Notes: generated from the letters alone by a model not told the origin. A DNA stretch of 64,000 bases from Clarireedia homoeocarpa (GCA_001465935.1 LNKV01000056.1:1-64000); one strand, 5' to 3'. Positions 46,059 to 58,466 are shown, numbered from the stretch's first letter. A program made the numbers and translations.

Positions 46059-47882
46059 CTACTTTCTTTTAGATTTTTCATGTTTCTTAATCTCGGCTTG
46101 GAGAGCAGCTAGATTCTCGGGGTTTAATTCTGCTGTAAGTTTAGAACTACCTGATTTTGAAGGGGTGGGTAGATGATCGTTCTCGAGATCAGAATGATGA
46201 CCACTAACTTTATGACCACGACGCTCCTTTTGATGTCTAGAGCTTTGTTGACTACGTTCAGTGATTGTCCGTGATTGTCTTGGATGACTACGTTTAGTGA
46301 TTGCCTGTGATTGTCTCGGATCTTGGTCACCCTCGATTGTACCTACAACCATCTCAACCATTTCATCTATAGTATCACCTGCATAATCTTTAATTAATTT
46401 TCCGGCTTTATCTCTAAGCCGGCGCGCTATACTTCCCCGTTTTACTGGCGCTTCACGGACCACGGATACCGAATTTGTAGATATAGATGGAGGTGCTGAC
46501 GGTGTAGTTGATGGCGTGTAGCCAAAGCTCTGGGGACGCGACTGGTGATTTCCCGATATGTCGCTTCCACCTTCAGTCTGTATGTCTGCAGTAATCCCTG
46601 ATTCGGGACGCTTTGACCGGCTCGACGTGTAACTCCCGGAAGCCGCTGATCTGGGATGTCCGGATCGGTGATGTCTGGGTTTGGGACGTAGGTGATTGTT
46701 CGATCCGTCATCTCCATCATTGATATTCTTTGATTCGCGAAGTCCCGATTGGCGAAGTCTCGATTCGCGATTCCCCGATATTCCACTTCTGTTATCGGTA
46801 TCCCCTGATTTGGGACGTAGTGATTTGGGACGTAGTGATTCGGAACGCTGGGCCCTGCGATGGCTCGACGTAGTACTTTGATCGTCGGGATGTTTGGGAT
46901 ATTCGGGATTGTCGAAATACGGTGATTCGGGACGCTTCGATTTACGCTGCTTCGGTTCATCATGCCTTGATTCACGATGCTTCGATCCACCATGCTTCGA
47001 TCCACCATGCCTTGATTCACCATGCTTCTCATGACTTTCATCGGAAAATTCAGCTTCATCGGAAAGTTCAGCTTCGTCGAAAGGTTCTGCTTCACCCCCC
47101 TTGTAACTGACAACAGTACTCCCTGATTCGGGACGTAGACGACTCCCCGATACATCACTTCCAACTGGAGGTCCTGATACAGGACGTTGTGATTGGGTAT
47201 ACTCCGATTGGTTATCAGATACCTCATCATCAACGGGAAGTCTTATTTCCGGAATTTGTGATTCGGGACGCATCGATTGGTGAGATCTGGAAGGTGGAGG
47301 TTCTGACATGAAATCACCTGATTTAACAGCGCTACGTCGCACCGAACTGGAACGCTCCTGTGGGACTCTCAACATTTGATTTTCATTGTCGGAATTTTCT
47401 GCTCCGGGACTCTGCGATCGAGGGCCTTCACCATGTCTCTTGCGTCGACGACCCGATGTGCCAGTGTGTTCGTGCCTTGACTTGGTCTTGTCTCGACGAC
47501 TCGATGTGCCATCGGGATTCCGATGATGATGACGACGACGACGTTTCTCTTTATCAGTCTTGGCTTCACCAGCGCCACTTCCCTCGAGCTCGCCTTCACT
47601 TTGTTCATTTCCATCGTTCTCAACAGTCGCTCTATCATCTGCCTCGCTACCACTCTGCTCCGAATCGTCTAGAGGTTTAATAAGCACTCTTTTCTTACCA
47701 TCCTCGCCCCTAACTGTAACCCTCTCTACTCTTTCCCTACCGATCTCTTGATATTGCACTTTTGTGACCACGCGTGGTTTTCCTTCAGGTTTAAGCTTCT
47801 TCAGCTGTTCCTCGGTGAGGTCTTCCTTGCGGATATATTTGCTCTTCTTCTCGAATGCCTTCAGCTTGTGGCTGCTTGACAT
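46059..47882 (-). CDS. Disordered His/Arg/Ser/Glu-rich protein (gene 3 of 3)
   Basis: A single-exon, 607-residue protein. The ATG at 47882 (MSSSHKLKAFEKKSKYIRK) was chosen over a longer frame because the extension is hydrophobic and not preceded by an ATG. After a charged helix (EDLTEEQLKKLKPEGKPRV) come about 450 residues of low complexity. These include RRRRHHHRNPDG, KHGGSKHGGSKHRESRH, repeated RPESG/RPKS motifs and acidic patches. A more ordered segment lies near residues 500-540 (KRGSIARRLRDKAGKLIKDY, then DEMVEMVVGTIEG). It ends with a short helix and KHEKSKRK. Its place and composition next to genes 1 and 2 suggest a related group, but similarity to them is compositional rather than alignable. 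The function is unknown. Confidence 0.75.
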   Translation of the reverse strand: MSSSHKLKAFEKKSKYIRKEDLTEEQLKKLKPEGKPRVVTKVQYQEIGRERVERVTVRGEDGKKRVLIKPLDDSEQSGSEADDRATVENDGNEQSEGELEGSGAGEAKTDKEKRRRRHHHRNPDGTSSRRDKTKSRHEHTGTSGRRRKRHGEGPRSQSPGAENSDNENQMLRVPQERSSSVRRSAVKSGDFMSEPPPSRSHQSMRPESQIPEIRLPVDDEVSDNQSEYTQSQRPVSGPPVGSDVSGSRLRPESGSTVVSYKGGEAEPFDEAELSDEAEFSDESHEKHGESRHGGSKHGGSKHRESRHDEPKQRKSKRPESPYFDNPEYPKHPDDQSTTSSHRRAQRSESLRPKSLRPKSGDTDNRSGISGNRESRLRQSGLRESKNINDGDDGSNNHLRPKPRHHRSGHPRSAASGSYTSSRSKRPESGITADIQTEGGSDISGNHQSRPQSFGYTPSTTPSAPPSISTNSVSVVREAPVKRGSIARRLRDKAGKLIKDYAGDTIDEMVEMVVGTIEGDQDPRQSQAITKRSHPRQSRTITERSQQSSRHQKERRGHKVSGHHSDLENDHLPTPSKSGSSKLTAELNPENLAALQAEIKKHEKSKRK

Positions 47883-48831
47883 CTTGAAGGATAGGTGTGA
47901 TTTTGGAGAAAGAAGAAGATACAAAAGTATGCGAAGCGAACCAAAAAAGTTTAAAGTAACACACAAGATGACTAGTATCTTTTGATTGTAATATGAAATG
48001 AAGTAATGATGTCGAAATCGCTGCCAGGTTCATCTCTGCAAGCGATTGCAGGTCCATACAAATACACCAACCAAAAGCCAAACCAACCGCTGCGATGCTT
48101 CATCCATGATATTAGACGAACCAGCGACAGTCTAGACGCGATACTGTACAGACGGTGGCCGAGGAACGTTTTTTCAGCGGGCCAGTTTCCCAATGCCCCG
48201 CTCGGGGGGGCATTCACATCGTGTATCGTGTAAGTTGAATCAACACAAGTCCTTGGGTCCGCATATAGTGAAACGGCTACCTAAAAGATAGGCAAATTGC
48301 AAAGCGATCGTTGTTGGCGACGCTCTAGACCTGTACGCTGGGTCGTCAACAGAAATTTGCGGGCCAACCAGCAGTGGCCGTTTTGGAACACAGCAATCTA
48401 AGTATGGAAAAGCGCGGCCACTTGCCTGTTCGGTCGGAAACCCTCGTGTAGGTTATTGAATAGAATATTGACATGAGAAAGTGCACGATGAGATGTCTTG
48501 ATTAGATGGAGGTCGATGTCGGTCCATGGAGAAGCTCAGACCATTGCAGAACAAGCGCTCACTTGAGCAAAATCGAGGAAGAAACCTATGTACAATTCCT
48601 TAAGTTTTCCTTTCATGGGAAGATTATGAAGATATGAAGTTCTGATGATATATTAAGATAGGTGAAAATAAACTCAAACAGTACAAGGAAGTGTATGCCA
48701 CTTCATGGGAATCAATTTAACCACTTCACACCGAACACCCTCGCCAACTCCATTACCCAAGTTCACCATATAGCACAACATCTTCCTAAACCTTTCATAA
48801 AACTGACAGCACATAAACCTCGCACAACGAC
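47883..48831. other. Gene-free spacer
   Basis: The 5' flank of disordered-protein gene 3 and the 3' flank of the DUF4336 gene. No supported ORF, repeat or RNA gene. Confidence 0.5.
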
Positions 48832-49722
48832 TCATTTCTTTCCCTTCAAATGCCACTCAAACACCTTTTCAAAAATTCCCTTCCCATTCCCAACTATCGT
48901 ATCGCCATGACACGGCACGAGATGTTCAAAGCCCCAGCTCCCAATCCTCCTTACACTCTGATCAAAGCTCGGTCTATCTGAACGACTAAACAGATACCAG
49001 ATCATCCTCTTTTGCCAAATCGCAGTGCCCTTTGTATTCTGCACACGATCAAAAAGTTTCGTCGCCCATCCAGAACTCGCATCCTCTCCCGTCCGCGAAT
49101 ACTGTTCTGTAGCGGGTAAGTTGAACATCAAGTCCGCTTCGATGAGCGTCTTGTCGGGTTTGAAGAAAAACACAATCTCTTTATTCGGATGGGCGTCAAC
49201 AAATTCGTATTCGAAGTCCGCATCGAACTCTGGGGAGACTTTTATCTGCGCTTTGTCTTTGGCAGTGAAGATTGTTTGAAAGGTGATGTTGGTCACTTTT
49301 TTGTCGGTCTTGGATTGTTTCGCGCGCTTTTCCGCAAGTCCTTCAGGTGCTATGAAGTGTGCTTGGGGGTAGGCTTGGTGCCAGTCGGAGAGGAAGATGT
49401 GATGTTCGAGGTCTGGGGCAGCGACATATGCGACGCGGTTGCCAAGGGATTGGAGTTTGGTAGAAACGCTGGGGGTGAGCGCAACGGGAGAGAAAACAGC
49501 GAGGGCGCCAGAGGTAAGTCGAACTATGAGGGTCAGGTGTTAGTGATTGCACTTGAAGTATGAAGCGCTGCATGGAGAAGAGTATATACCGATTGTAGCT
49601 CTGCCACCTATCTTGATTTTGCCGAAGCGTAAGAAAGGAACAGAGAGGGTTGTGACATTCGGTGAAAGATCACGAATGACCATGACCTTCTCTGGGTCGC
49701 TGGGTACAAGTTTATCTGACAT
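48832..49722 (-). CDS. DUF4336 family protein (metallo-beta-lactamase-like fold)
   Basis: Two exons, 49722-49590 and 49523-48832, give 274 residues. The sequence LTSGALAVFSPVALTP, then VAYVAAPDLEHHIFLSDWHQ and FIAPEGLAEKRAK, is the usual core of this fungal and bacterial family. HEADLM-type metal sites are partly altered (TLIEADLMFNLP), and PCHGDTIVGNGK near the end would be the last metal His. The fold is related to metallo-beta-lactamases, but the family's reaction is not established. It appears complete and intact. No signal peptide is seen, so it is probably cytosolic. It marks the start of the core-like part of the window. Confidence 0.82.
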
Positions 49723-50474
49723 CTTGAGCTGTGAGATATGTTGATATCAATCAGCAGTTCGTACTGTGGTGATATATGAAGTTGTTAAAATATGCGCTTC
49801 GGAGTGGAATGTTCGGCGTCCCACGATATAATGACGTAGGTAGTTCTAGACTAAAGCCGTTTTCGATCAAAAGATTGTTTGCTTGCAGTTAGGTTGATTA
49901 AGACAAAAAAAAAAGAACAGAGAAAAGAGAAGCTTCTATCCTTCCTTATATCATTCCTTCAATCCTATGAGGTACCACGAATTTCCAAGAAAAGATGATT
50001 TGATTTGATTATTTGGAATAGCGATCCAGACCTGAGGCCATTGAGTAAGCATCGAGCATGAACTCCTCATGCCGAGGTCATTTAGCTTTGTGTTTCACCG
50101 GGATGCATAAACCTATAAGAAACTGCATTACAGGGTATACAAGCCATGTTAAGCAGAATAGTTGATACTGAGGTGATACAGACAGATATAGTAAGCATGT
50201 AAGAGCGTTATTTGTGAGGATATATTTTGGTGCAGGGGAATTATAAATACTTCTTCTGGCCACTCATTACAAAGCCTTTGGAATGTTTCAAGAGCATAGT
50301 GTCAATAGATCATTAGATTGGGGTGACAGCTATTCAAGAAGGTGTATCACAGGATTCTAAGGTACAGGAAGAAGCCAACGGGTATCTGCCTAGAACAAAC
50401 GCCGAGTACAGGTATCCGAGATGAGAGAAAGGAGAAGACAGGATAATCTTTAAGAAGAGCGGAGGTGATGCCCA
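49723..50474. other. Gene-free spacer
   Basis: This is the 5' flank of the DUF4336 gene and the 3' flank of the coiled-coil gene. No supported ORF or repeat beyond a short poly-A run near 49905. Confidence 0.5.
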
Positions 50475-52663
50475 TCAGCCAGGAAATCGGTAGGCAACAG
50501 GAAAGCCCGCCTTCATAAACAGGATAAATCTCCATTGCACAAACTTTCTCTGAACTCCACGGGGCACCAGATGCTTCAGGCCTAGGAAGCCATCCGATTG
50601 ATGGTCGTTAAGAATCTGATGTAAATATCTACGCGTAGTATCATTGGCAGCAAGCCAAAGCTGTCGTTCCTGATAAGCGGAGTAACTCATCCAAACGGCA
50701 GCATAAACCACAAGATGGAAAAACAACCCAAAAAGCGTATCAACAGTTGACGGCAATCTTCCTGGGCGCGGTCGTAGTAAGTCATCCCATAAACTGCGCT
50801 GAAGCGACAAACCTCTGACAGGAGGAAATCGGACTCCATCCCCATCTAAATCATCCTGTTCGGAAGACTCGGAAGCATCAGAAAGCGACAAACTCGTGGG
50901 CTCAGCTGCACGACCCAAAACTTTTAGACCAAGACGCTTCCCAACCTCAAGAAAACTACTAATCCAGTAAATCACTAACATGAGGAAGTTGAATTCGACC
51001 AGAAGCCAGCAAACAACGGGATGATGAGCCCAGACGCGGAAAGGCACGTAGCGAGTGGGTCCCGCGACGGGCACTTCTGGGCCGGGCGTGGGAACTTCAA
51101 CAACGACTTCTGGACCAGGTACGGCGACTTGGATGGTCTTGAAGATGAATTGAGTGAAAGCATTTCGTGGACCTCGTCCATGTCCATTCCCCTTTTCATC
51201 TGTCAGGTCATCATTGTACTGGCTTTCATGTTCACCAGAAACAATACTAATTTCCTTATCGAGAGACCCCTTTTTCTTTAGCACGACACTTTCTCCGCCT
51301 GCATCCCCAACACTCTCATCGCCGCTGTCGGCACTTCCTGTATCAGGTATTCTGTAAGCATCAGGATCCTGCTTGAATCCGGGGGTCTGGCTTTTCTCGA
51401 GCTCTTCGATCAACGCAGATAATGCCGCAACGGTCTGTTTGGCATTGGTATTCTCTATCCGAAGTTCTTCCATGCCTTTAAGTTGTTCTTTCAATGGCTC
51501 TAGCTCTGCATGCAAGCGTCGTACTTCTTCGTTTCTCCTCTCGAGTAGCGGAACTACGTCTCTGGTGTTTTTAACATGGTCATCCAGATCATTGCGTGCA
51601 GTTTTTGCCTCGAGTTTTTCGGCCCGCACCTGTTCCTTCAGTGCCTCCCTGTCTTTTCTTGCCTTGGCCAGATCTGCTTGAAGCGCTGAGATTTGATTCT
51701 CGTAAAGCTGGAATTCGTTTCTGCTTCTTTCGTGGCTATCGTGGAGGTCTTGGATTTGTCGATCCTTCTTCTTGATATCGTTGTCTTTCTCAATATTGAT
51801 CACCCTGTTCCTCTCGATATCACCTTCTAGTTGCTCCAGCTTCTTCTCGAGATATTCAATATGACGACAATTCCCCTCATCGCGAGTTATTAATTTTTCG
51901 ATTTCCGCGTCATCTTCCTCTTTTTGTTGGTTCCACCTGGCTTTTTCTCTTTCTAGACGTGAATAGTTGCCTTCGGTGTACTCCATTTGAGTAAAGTGCT
52001 CCTTCTTGTCCTCCTTCAATTTCGCAACCTCTTCCCGCAAACTGTCCCTCTCCGCCAGTACGTCTGCGATATCAACAACCTGCTTCGACAGTATTGCATT
52101 TTCCGCCTCCGCATATTCCATTTGCTCCGAATGCTCCTTCTTCAAATCTGCGATCTCTTTCCTCAACCTATCATTCTCCTTCAAATCCAACTCCGCCTTG
52201 TCAAATCTTTCTTGTAACGCCATCTTGAGTATTTCCTGATGATCTTTCAAAGCGCCAATTTCGTCCTGTTTTTCGCGAACGTGAACAATCTTCTCCACGT
52301 TGGCTGCCGTCAAATCATCAACCTTTTTCTCGAGCATTTTGTTCTTTGTTCGAAATTCACCGCAATCGGGTCGGTTGCAGTCTTTCGGCCTGGAACACAA
52401 GTAGTAATTCAGGATTGTGTTTGAAAGCACGTGTAGCTGTTTGTTACTTACGCTTTCTTCTTTTTCTTATTGTTTTTCTTTTTCGCCTCGGGTGTTATGT
52501 TCGTTGTGATCGGAGCCTCCCCAACTTCTTTGAAAAAGGCGAAGTCTTTGGGTGTTACGATTGTTTTGCCTACTGTACTACTTTGGCCAGTGAAGCTCAT
52601 GCTAGGTGCTGTGGGAGATGGTTGGAAGGAGAATCCCCCCTCGAATTTTCGGTTGAAAGTCAT
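50475..52663 (-). CDS. Long coiled-coil protein with two C-terminal membrane segments
   Basis: Two exons, 52663-52452 and 52389-50475, give 708 residues. The first exon is polar and ends in a Lys run (KKKNNKKKKK). Residues about 75-410 form a nearly continuous coiled coil (EKKVDDLTAANVEKIV through EELRIENTNAKQTVAALSAL). A Ser/Asp-rich linker and a Pro/Val-rich VPGPEVVVEVPTPGPEV stretch follow. The hydrophobic segments VVCWLLVEFNFLMLVIYWI and LFGLFFHLVVYAAVWMSYSA could anchor the protein in a membrane. The layout resembles a tether or golgin-like protein, but I recognise no specific family. The start at 52663 was chosen as the ATG before TFNRKFEGGF; the frame upstream lacks coding character. 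Confidence 0.75.
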
Positions 52664-53562
52664 GTTGCTGTTGCTGAAATTACAAAAGCAAGGGAATCGC
52701 AGGATAGATAGACGTATGGTTAATGTAGCAATAGGTATCAGAAAAAGAAAGATGAGATGAGATGCAATATGGTCATCCCCAACAATAGCCACATCGCCGA
52801 TATTGTCTTTGTACACCGGAGTGAATTCAATACAAGAGAGCAATCCGTCAGCTTCCAATCATGTACCTTCTTCACATTCTCTGATATAGACTGAGCTTAG
52901 ATAGCCTCATCTTGGCCTTTTCAAGTGACATGCACGTACATATCTTATCCTGGTCGAGACATCGTTCATACCCGCATCAGTTATACATCCATGATCCATT
53001 GGTCTGACCACCACTTGTCTCTTCGGCTTCCTCGCTTCCTCTTCGAAAAGCAGAAAGTAGCACACCCGGATTGTCACCGACGAAGCAACATCAGCTGGTA
53101 ACAGCTACGGCCAGCGGAGGCATGAGCAGTTTCCCGGACTGGCTACGCACTGCATGCGGAAAAAAAGACCAGGCCAGCAAGCGAATAGGTATTTGGTATA
53201 TTGCTACCATAACATAAACTGAACATAGTATTCGTTGCATCTCTAATACACTCCACAGCATAACTGGGAAATATAAATGCATAGATATCAACAATCTGCT
53301 CTAGGTTCTGTAAATTCGTACAAGGAAGTTTCGATCAGTGTCATAACCCAGTACCCAGCAGCACCTTTACGCCAGATATAGCACACACGATCATACTATA
53401 TCATGATAGCTCAATGATGTGAAACCCCACCACCCAGCTAGAACCAAGCCGACCCAGACCCAAGATCCATACCGATCTAGAAAACCCTCCTTTTCCATCC
53501 CACAAATTGAAGCCACAACGCCACATTGCCACATTAAGCAAGCAAGAGTTAAATCGATTTGA
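52664..53562. other. Gene-free spacer
   Basis: The 5' flank of the coiled-coil gene and the 3' flank of NSE4. No supported ORF, repeat or RNA gene. Confidence 0.55.
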
Positions 53563-55053
53563 TCAAGCATACCAGCCCTTGGCACCCACACGAGTGTTAT
53601 CCTGTTCTTCTCTATGATCAATCATGGGTTCACGAATATCAAAGAGCTGGATTAATTCCTCCCACTCGTCCATATCAAGAGATAAAACCGCCTGATGACG
53701 AGCCGTGTGACCTGAGCTGCCCGTGGCTGATTCTGCACCTCTATGCTCTGTCGCGTATGTTAGCTATAGATCCAACAGGAAACTAGTGAGTGATAACAAA
53801 CCTAAGAAAGGCAGGCCATTCTTATCCATCTCAATGCCTACTTTCCCATCACGGATTAAGAAGCTCACGTAGAACATATTCTCAATCGTCTGCCCAAACG
53901 AAAACGGATTAATCACGAACTTGAAGAAAGCCGGATTCCCACTCTCAGATATGCCATAACGATCCAACAGAGCTTCTTGTTCCTCTTGCGTCATATTCTC
54001 GGTTGCCTCCGCTTCAACTTCCCTTTCTAGCTTTTCTGCTGCCTCTTTTAGTCGTTTTAAAATCATTGTACACAAGTATGTTAAATTGGCATTCTCAGAC
54101 TTCTCAATATCACCAGCCCGAAGGACTTCTGGGCGCGTCTCTTCGAGGTTGCTTGGTTTCAAGGCGGCTCTACGAACGACAGCTTTGCGAGCACGTTTTT
54201 GAAGGGAGAGTGGCCCGAGGAGGAATCCCGGTAGGGAGGGTCGTAAGATATGGGGTAGGCATGCATGACGACCAAGGTATTCCCAATTTAGCATCTCGCC
54301 ATCATTATCATCGTCACTATCTTCGGCCTGTGTATGTGCGCCTCTTCGATTCCGTTGAGTGCCACGTCCGTTGTATTCATCTGACTGATTGTGAGCTCGT
54401 CTCATGTATGTCTTAAGCTTTGAGACGAAATCATCGACGTCAATTCCTGCCGCATTGTCGCCAGACGTCATTCGCAGAGTCTTCTTCTTGGCCAAGTCCG
54501 CCGTACTGACAAGTAGACGAGAGTCGATTGTCGCATCTGAGGTCTGCTTTACTCGATTTGATAGTTGATTGGCTTTTAAAAGAGTGTCGCGGATGCCAGT
54601 CGATTCTGCGTTGAGGTACTCAGCTCGATTATCCCGTATGTCGCGCGTGAGTTCCCTCAATCCTGCGCGCAGTCCTCTTCGCTCCTCCATCGTCTGTCCC
54701 GGATCATAAGCCATTTCATCCTCGCCATCGTCAACAGCCTCGGTTGTCCTTCGTCTTTGATTGCGCCCCTCTGATACATTTCCTGCGCCGGTTGTACCAG
54801 TGCGTTTTCGTTTGCTGGCAGGCGACGGTACTCTTGCGCGATCCATGGAGTGGTTTGAAGCCCGTTCTTTACCGTTCCCTGGAGCTATCTGCGAAGACTT
54901 GTTCTCCTTATCGGAAGAGGTGGAAACAGCTGGAGGAGAGCTTGATGCCGTTGCATTTGTGGACCTTGGCTGAACGCTTGGTCCTGGAGATGCTCCATAG
55001 AGGTCATCTTCGAGTTCTTGAGCATAAGATACTGATCTCTTTACTCTTGACAT
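53563..55053 (-). CDS. NSE4: SMC5/6 complex kleisin subunit Nse4
   Basis: Two exons, 55053-53802 and 53747-53563, give 478 residues. The N-terminal 120 residues are disordered. The kleisin helices follow (ERRGLRAGLRELTRDIRDNR, then LLKANQLSNRVKQTSDATIDSRLL), which contact Smc5/6 and Nse1/3. The conserved Nse4 C-terminal domain reads FFKFVINPFSFGQTIENMFY, then VSFLIRDGKVGIEMDKNGLP. The second exon continues LEHRGAESATGSSGHTARHQ and ends in VGAKGWYA, a natural end for the domain. Nse4 bridges the SMC heads in the nuclear complex needed for recombination repair and replication-fork stability. The donor GTTTGT is weak but phase-correct. It is divergent from VPS34 across 472 bp. Confidence 0.93.
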
Positions 55054-55525
55054 TGAAATAGTGGTATGAAGTTGCGTTCTAGTGGGGTTGGCGAGAAGTG
55101 CGAAAATTTACCAAAGTCGCGTCGCGTGCTTTCGAATAATCTTAGGTAAATAATCGAAACTATGTATGAGTGAACGAGTGAATGAAGTATGAATCGAATA
55201 ATAACTGTCGTATGTAACTTTATGTTACTGTCATTGCGAAGAAAAAAAACCGTACCACATGGATCGAAGTCTTCGACAAGGAGGGGAGCCTGGAATCCGT
55301 GTTGAGAATAATTGACGCGGATCCATGTGATGACATGTGGGACAAAAAAGCAAGCGCGCGATTATTGTGGATCTCTCGTCTTCGGAATAATCCACTGACC
55401 GATAAGCTGTCGACGCACTGACCAATTTGCGACCGCTTTCTCATCGCTCTGAGCCTTTGCTCTCTTCTCGGGCTTGCAGTTCCACAAAGTTCTAATATTC
55501 GAGCTTACCTCGCAGAAAATGGATC
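55054..55525. promoter_or_regulatory. Divergent promoter region, NSE4 / VPS34
   Basis: A 472-bp spacer between two housekeeping start codons must contain both promoters. I see no striking motif. Confidence 0.5.
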
Positions 55526-58466
55526 ATGGAACCCTTTTCATTTGCAAGCTCGGAAGCTGTAAATATTCCTGTAAATATCAGAATGTATGCTTGTTGGACC
55601 TTTTCATAGGTCGAGGATCGTCTGCTAACTGATTTATCACAGAGTCAGTCTTGAAGGGGAACAGTCGCCAATACCGTTCTCTACACTCATAAACCGACCG
55701 GATTTGCGACATATTGGCTCTAATCTGAGGTGAAAGAATAGAAGACTCTTTAATGATTTGAGGTTCAGTGCACATACTCACAGCGACTCTAGCTCTCATT
55801 CGGATCTCTACGTTACAGCACAGCTATGGGCCGATTCGAAGCCGTTGACAGTTCCTGTGCAAACAACCTACAAGCCTTTCAAAACCGAGAGAAAGTAAGT
55901 GGTGGTCTTAAGTATGCTTAGCATGTGCTGACGCGTACCAAGATGGAACGAATGGCTTGAATTGCCTATCAACTATTCGACGCTTCCTCTAAGCTCCCAG
56001 CTCGCTCTTACTGTATGGGATTTGTCACCAGCAGGTGGTAAAGGCGCCCATGGCCATGCCGTGCCTTTTGGAGGAACCACCTTACGGCTTTTTGATAAGG
56101 ACAATCAACTACAAAAAGGTCGTCAAAAATGCTTCTTGCATCGCCGGAAGGCTGCGGATGGTCTCGATTCGTCTTCAACGCCTTCTGTCCTTCCCGCTGC
56201 ACGACGAAAGGTTACAAATGGAAAGGAGGGCGAGGATGTGATTGACAAAGAGGGTGAGGAGCTAGATAGGCTGGAGAAGCTGTTCAAAAAGCATGAGATG
56301 GGAGAGATCCCTCGCATTGATTGGCTCGACCAGCTTGTATTCAGAAATGTAGAGAAACGGGGTCTGCAAGCGTCGAGTGCATCGTTGAAGAACATACAGC
56401 GGAGGCGTGCAAGGCAAAAAAGTGCAGTCATGACACTCGATGGCGCAGAAGAGAAGAAAGCAGCCCACGGCCACGAGGATACTGATGATGATGATGATCT
56501 CGCGGAGGATGAAAGATTTATGCTTCACGTTGAACTTCCTCGGTTCGACTTTCCGATCGTATTTGCAGATCACGAGTACCCTCCAGCTCCTGTGTCATCC
56601 TTGCAGCATCTATCGGCTTCTCAGTCAAATATCATACTCAAACCTCCGCCAGAGGTCCAATACGGGCCAGGTATCAATGGACCTGGTGATGAAGATTACG
56701 GCGTTCTTGGACGAGTTGTGAGGGTCTATGATCCTGAAGTTGGAGCTAGGGATAACCCGGCCGAGAGCAAGCATCGTCGTCTTGTGCGTAGCCACCGAAC
56801 TGGCGTTTTAGATCGTGACCTCAAGCCGAATGCCAAAGTTAGAGACGAGCTAAACAACATCATATCATACTCACCAACGCACATTCTATCGCCGGAGGAG
56901 AAGGATCTAGTCTGGAAATTTCGCCATCATCTTTCAAGAGATAAGAGAGCACTTACCAAGTTTGTCAAGTCGGTGAATTGGCATGATCAGAGCGAATCAC
57001 GGCGAGCAGTCACCATGTTGGGCAAGTGGATTGAGATTGACGTTGATGATGCTTTGGAACTACTGGGACCGACATTTGATAACCCAGCCGTTAGAGCGTA
57101 CGCAGTGGACAGATTGAGGAAGTCTGATGATGACGAACTCCTGCTATATCTTTTGCAATTAGTACAAGCGTTAAAATTCGAGCACATCTCCCCTGATTCT
57201 ACCGAAGATGCGACCCAGGACTCTTCGTTAGCAAGGTTTCTTATTTCTCGCGCAACTAATAATTTCATGTTGGGAAATTTCTTCCATTGGTATCTCATGG
57301 TAGAATGCGACGATAAAAGCGAAGATCAAGGAGCAGGTTATCGCAAACTCTTTGCCAAAGTTGAGTACGATTTCATGACCGAGCTATCTAAGAAGCCAGA
57401 CGGAAACGAGATACGACAGGTTTTACTGCGGCAAGCAGAAGTCATCGCCATACTTTCAAGGATTTCAGAAGATATTAAGATCTCCAGGGAGACGGTCCCT
57501 CGGAAAGCAGAGAGAGTAAAGAACTATCTTGCTGACGCAAAGAATGATCTCGTCGTCATAGATCCGCCATTACCACTGCCCCTGGATCCTTCGATCATGA
57601 TAACTGGCGTCGACGCGACGGAGACAGCTGTTTTCAAATCGTCCTTGTTTCCTATCATGTTGACCTTTAAAACAACGACTAAGCGTAAGTACCAAGTCAT
57701 CTTCAAAACAGGAGACGATCTACGCCAAGATCAACTGGTCATACAAATTATTACACTCATGGATCAGCTGTTGCGAAAGGAGAATCTAGACCTCAAGCTA
57801 TCCCCATACAAGATTCTCGCAACTGGTGCCACAGCTGGAGCTGTCCAGTTTGTGCCATCTATGACGTTGCAGGGTATTGTCAATAAATACAAGGGTAACG
57901 CGGTTTTGAACTATCTCAAGTCCCACAATCCTGACGATGGAGCGCCTCTTGGTGTACGCAAAGAAGCCCTTGATGTGTTCGTCAAATCATGTGCTGGGTA
58001 TTGTGTTATCACCTATCTTCTCGGTGTTGGTGATCGCCATCTTGACAACCTTCTCCTTGCACCAGACGGTCATTTCTTCCACGCAGATTTTGGATTCATC
58101 CTCGGCAGAGACCCTAAGCCCTTTGCACCTGCCATGAAACTCTGCAAAGAAATGGTCGACGGAATGGGTGGCTCGATGTCAGAACACTATCCTCAATTTA
58201 AACAGTATTGCTTCACGGCCTACACTACATTACGGAAATCCTCGAACTTGATCCTCAACCTTTTTAGTTTGATGGTGGATGCTAATATCCCGGATATAAA
58301 GTTAGAGCCGGATAAGGTGGTGTTGAAGGTTAAGGAACGCTTCCATTTGGAATTGAGTGAGGAGGATGCGATTAGACATTTTGAAAGACTTATTGAAGAC
58401 AGTGCAAATGCGATCTTCCCGGTAGTTATAGATAGATTGCATGGATTTGTGCAGCATTTTAGGTAG
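55526..58466 (+). CDS. VPS34: Class III phosphatidylinositol 3-kinase Vps34
   Basis: Four exons: 55526-55584, 55643-55729, 55784-55894 and 55943-58466, giving 926 residues. The three short first exons complete the C2 domain (MEPFSFASSEAVNIPV, RPDLRHIGSNL, LYVTAQLWADSKPL) and join in phase to WNEWLELPINYSTLPL. The helical PIK domain follows (ILSPEEKDLVWKFRHHLSRD). The kinase domain has TGDDLRQDQLVIQI, catalytic GVGDRHLDNLLL and activation loop HADFGFILGRDP. It makes PI 3-phosphate on endosomes, vacuole and autophagosome precursors with Vps15 and Vps30. An insertion of acidic and basic repeats (about residues 140-260) between the C2 and PIK domains is longer than in yeast but usual in filamentous fungi. 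A second ATG at 55518 is out of frame. Confidence 0.95.

Noticed and set aside
46442..47233. 263-codon minus-strand frame inside disordered-protein gene 3
   Set aside because: It overlaps the longer gene in another frame and merely reflects its low-complexity repeats.
49189..49563. 124-codon plus-strand ORF
   Set aside because: It lies antisense to the DUF4336 gene, which has family motifs and a clean intron.
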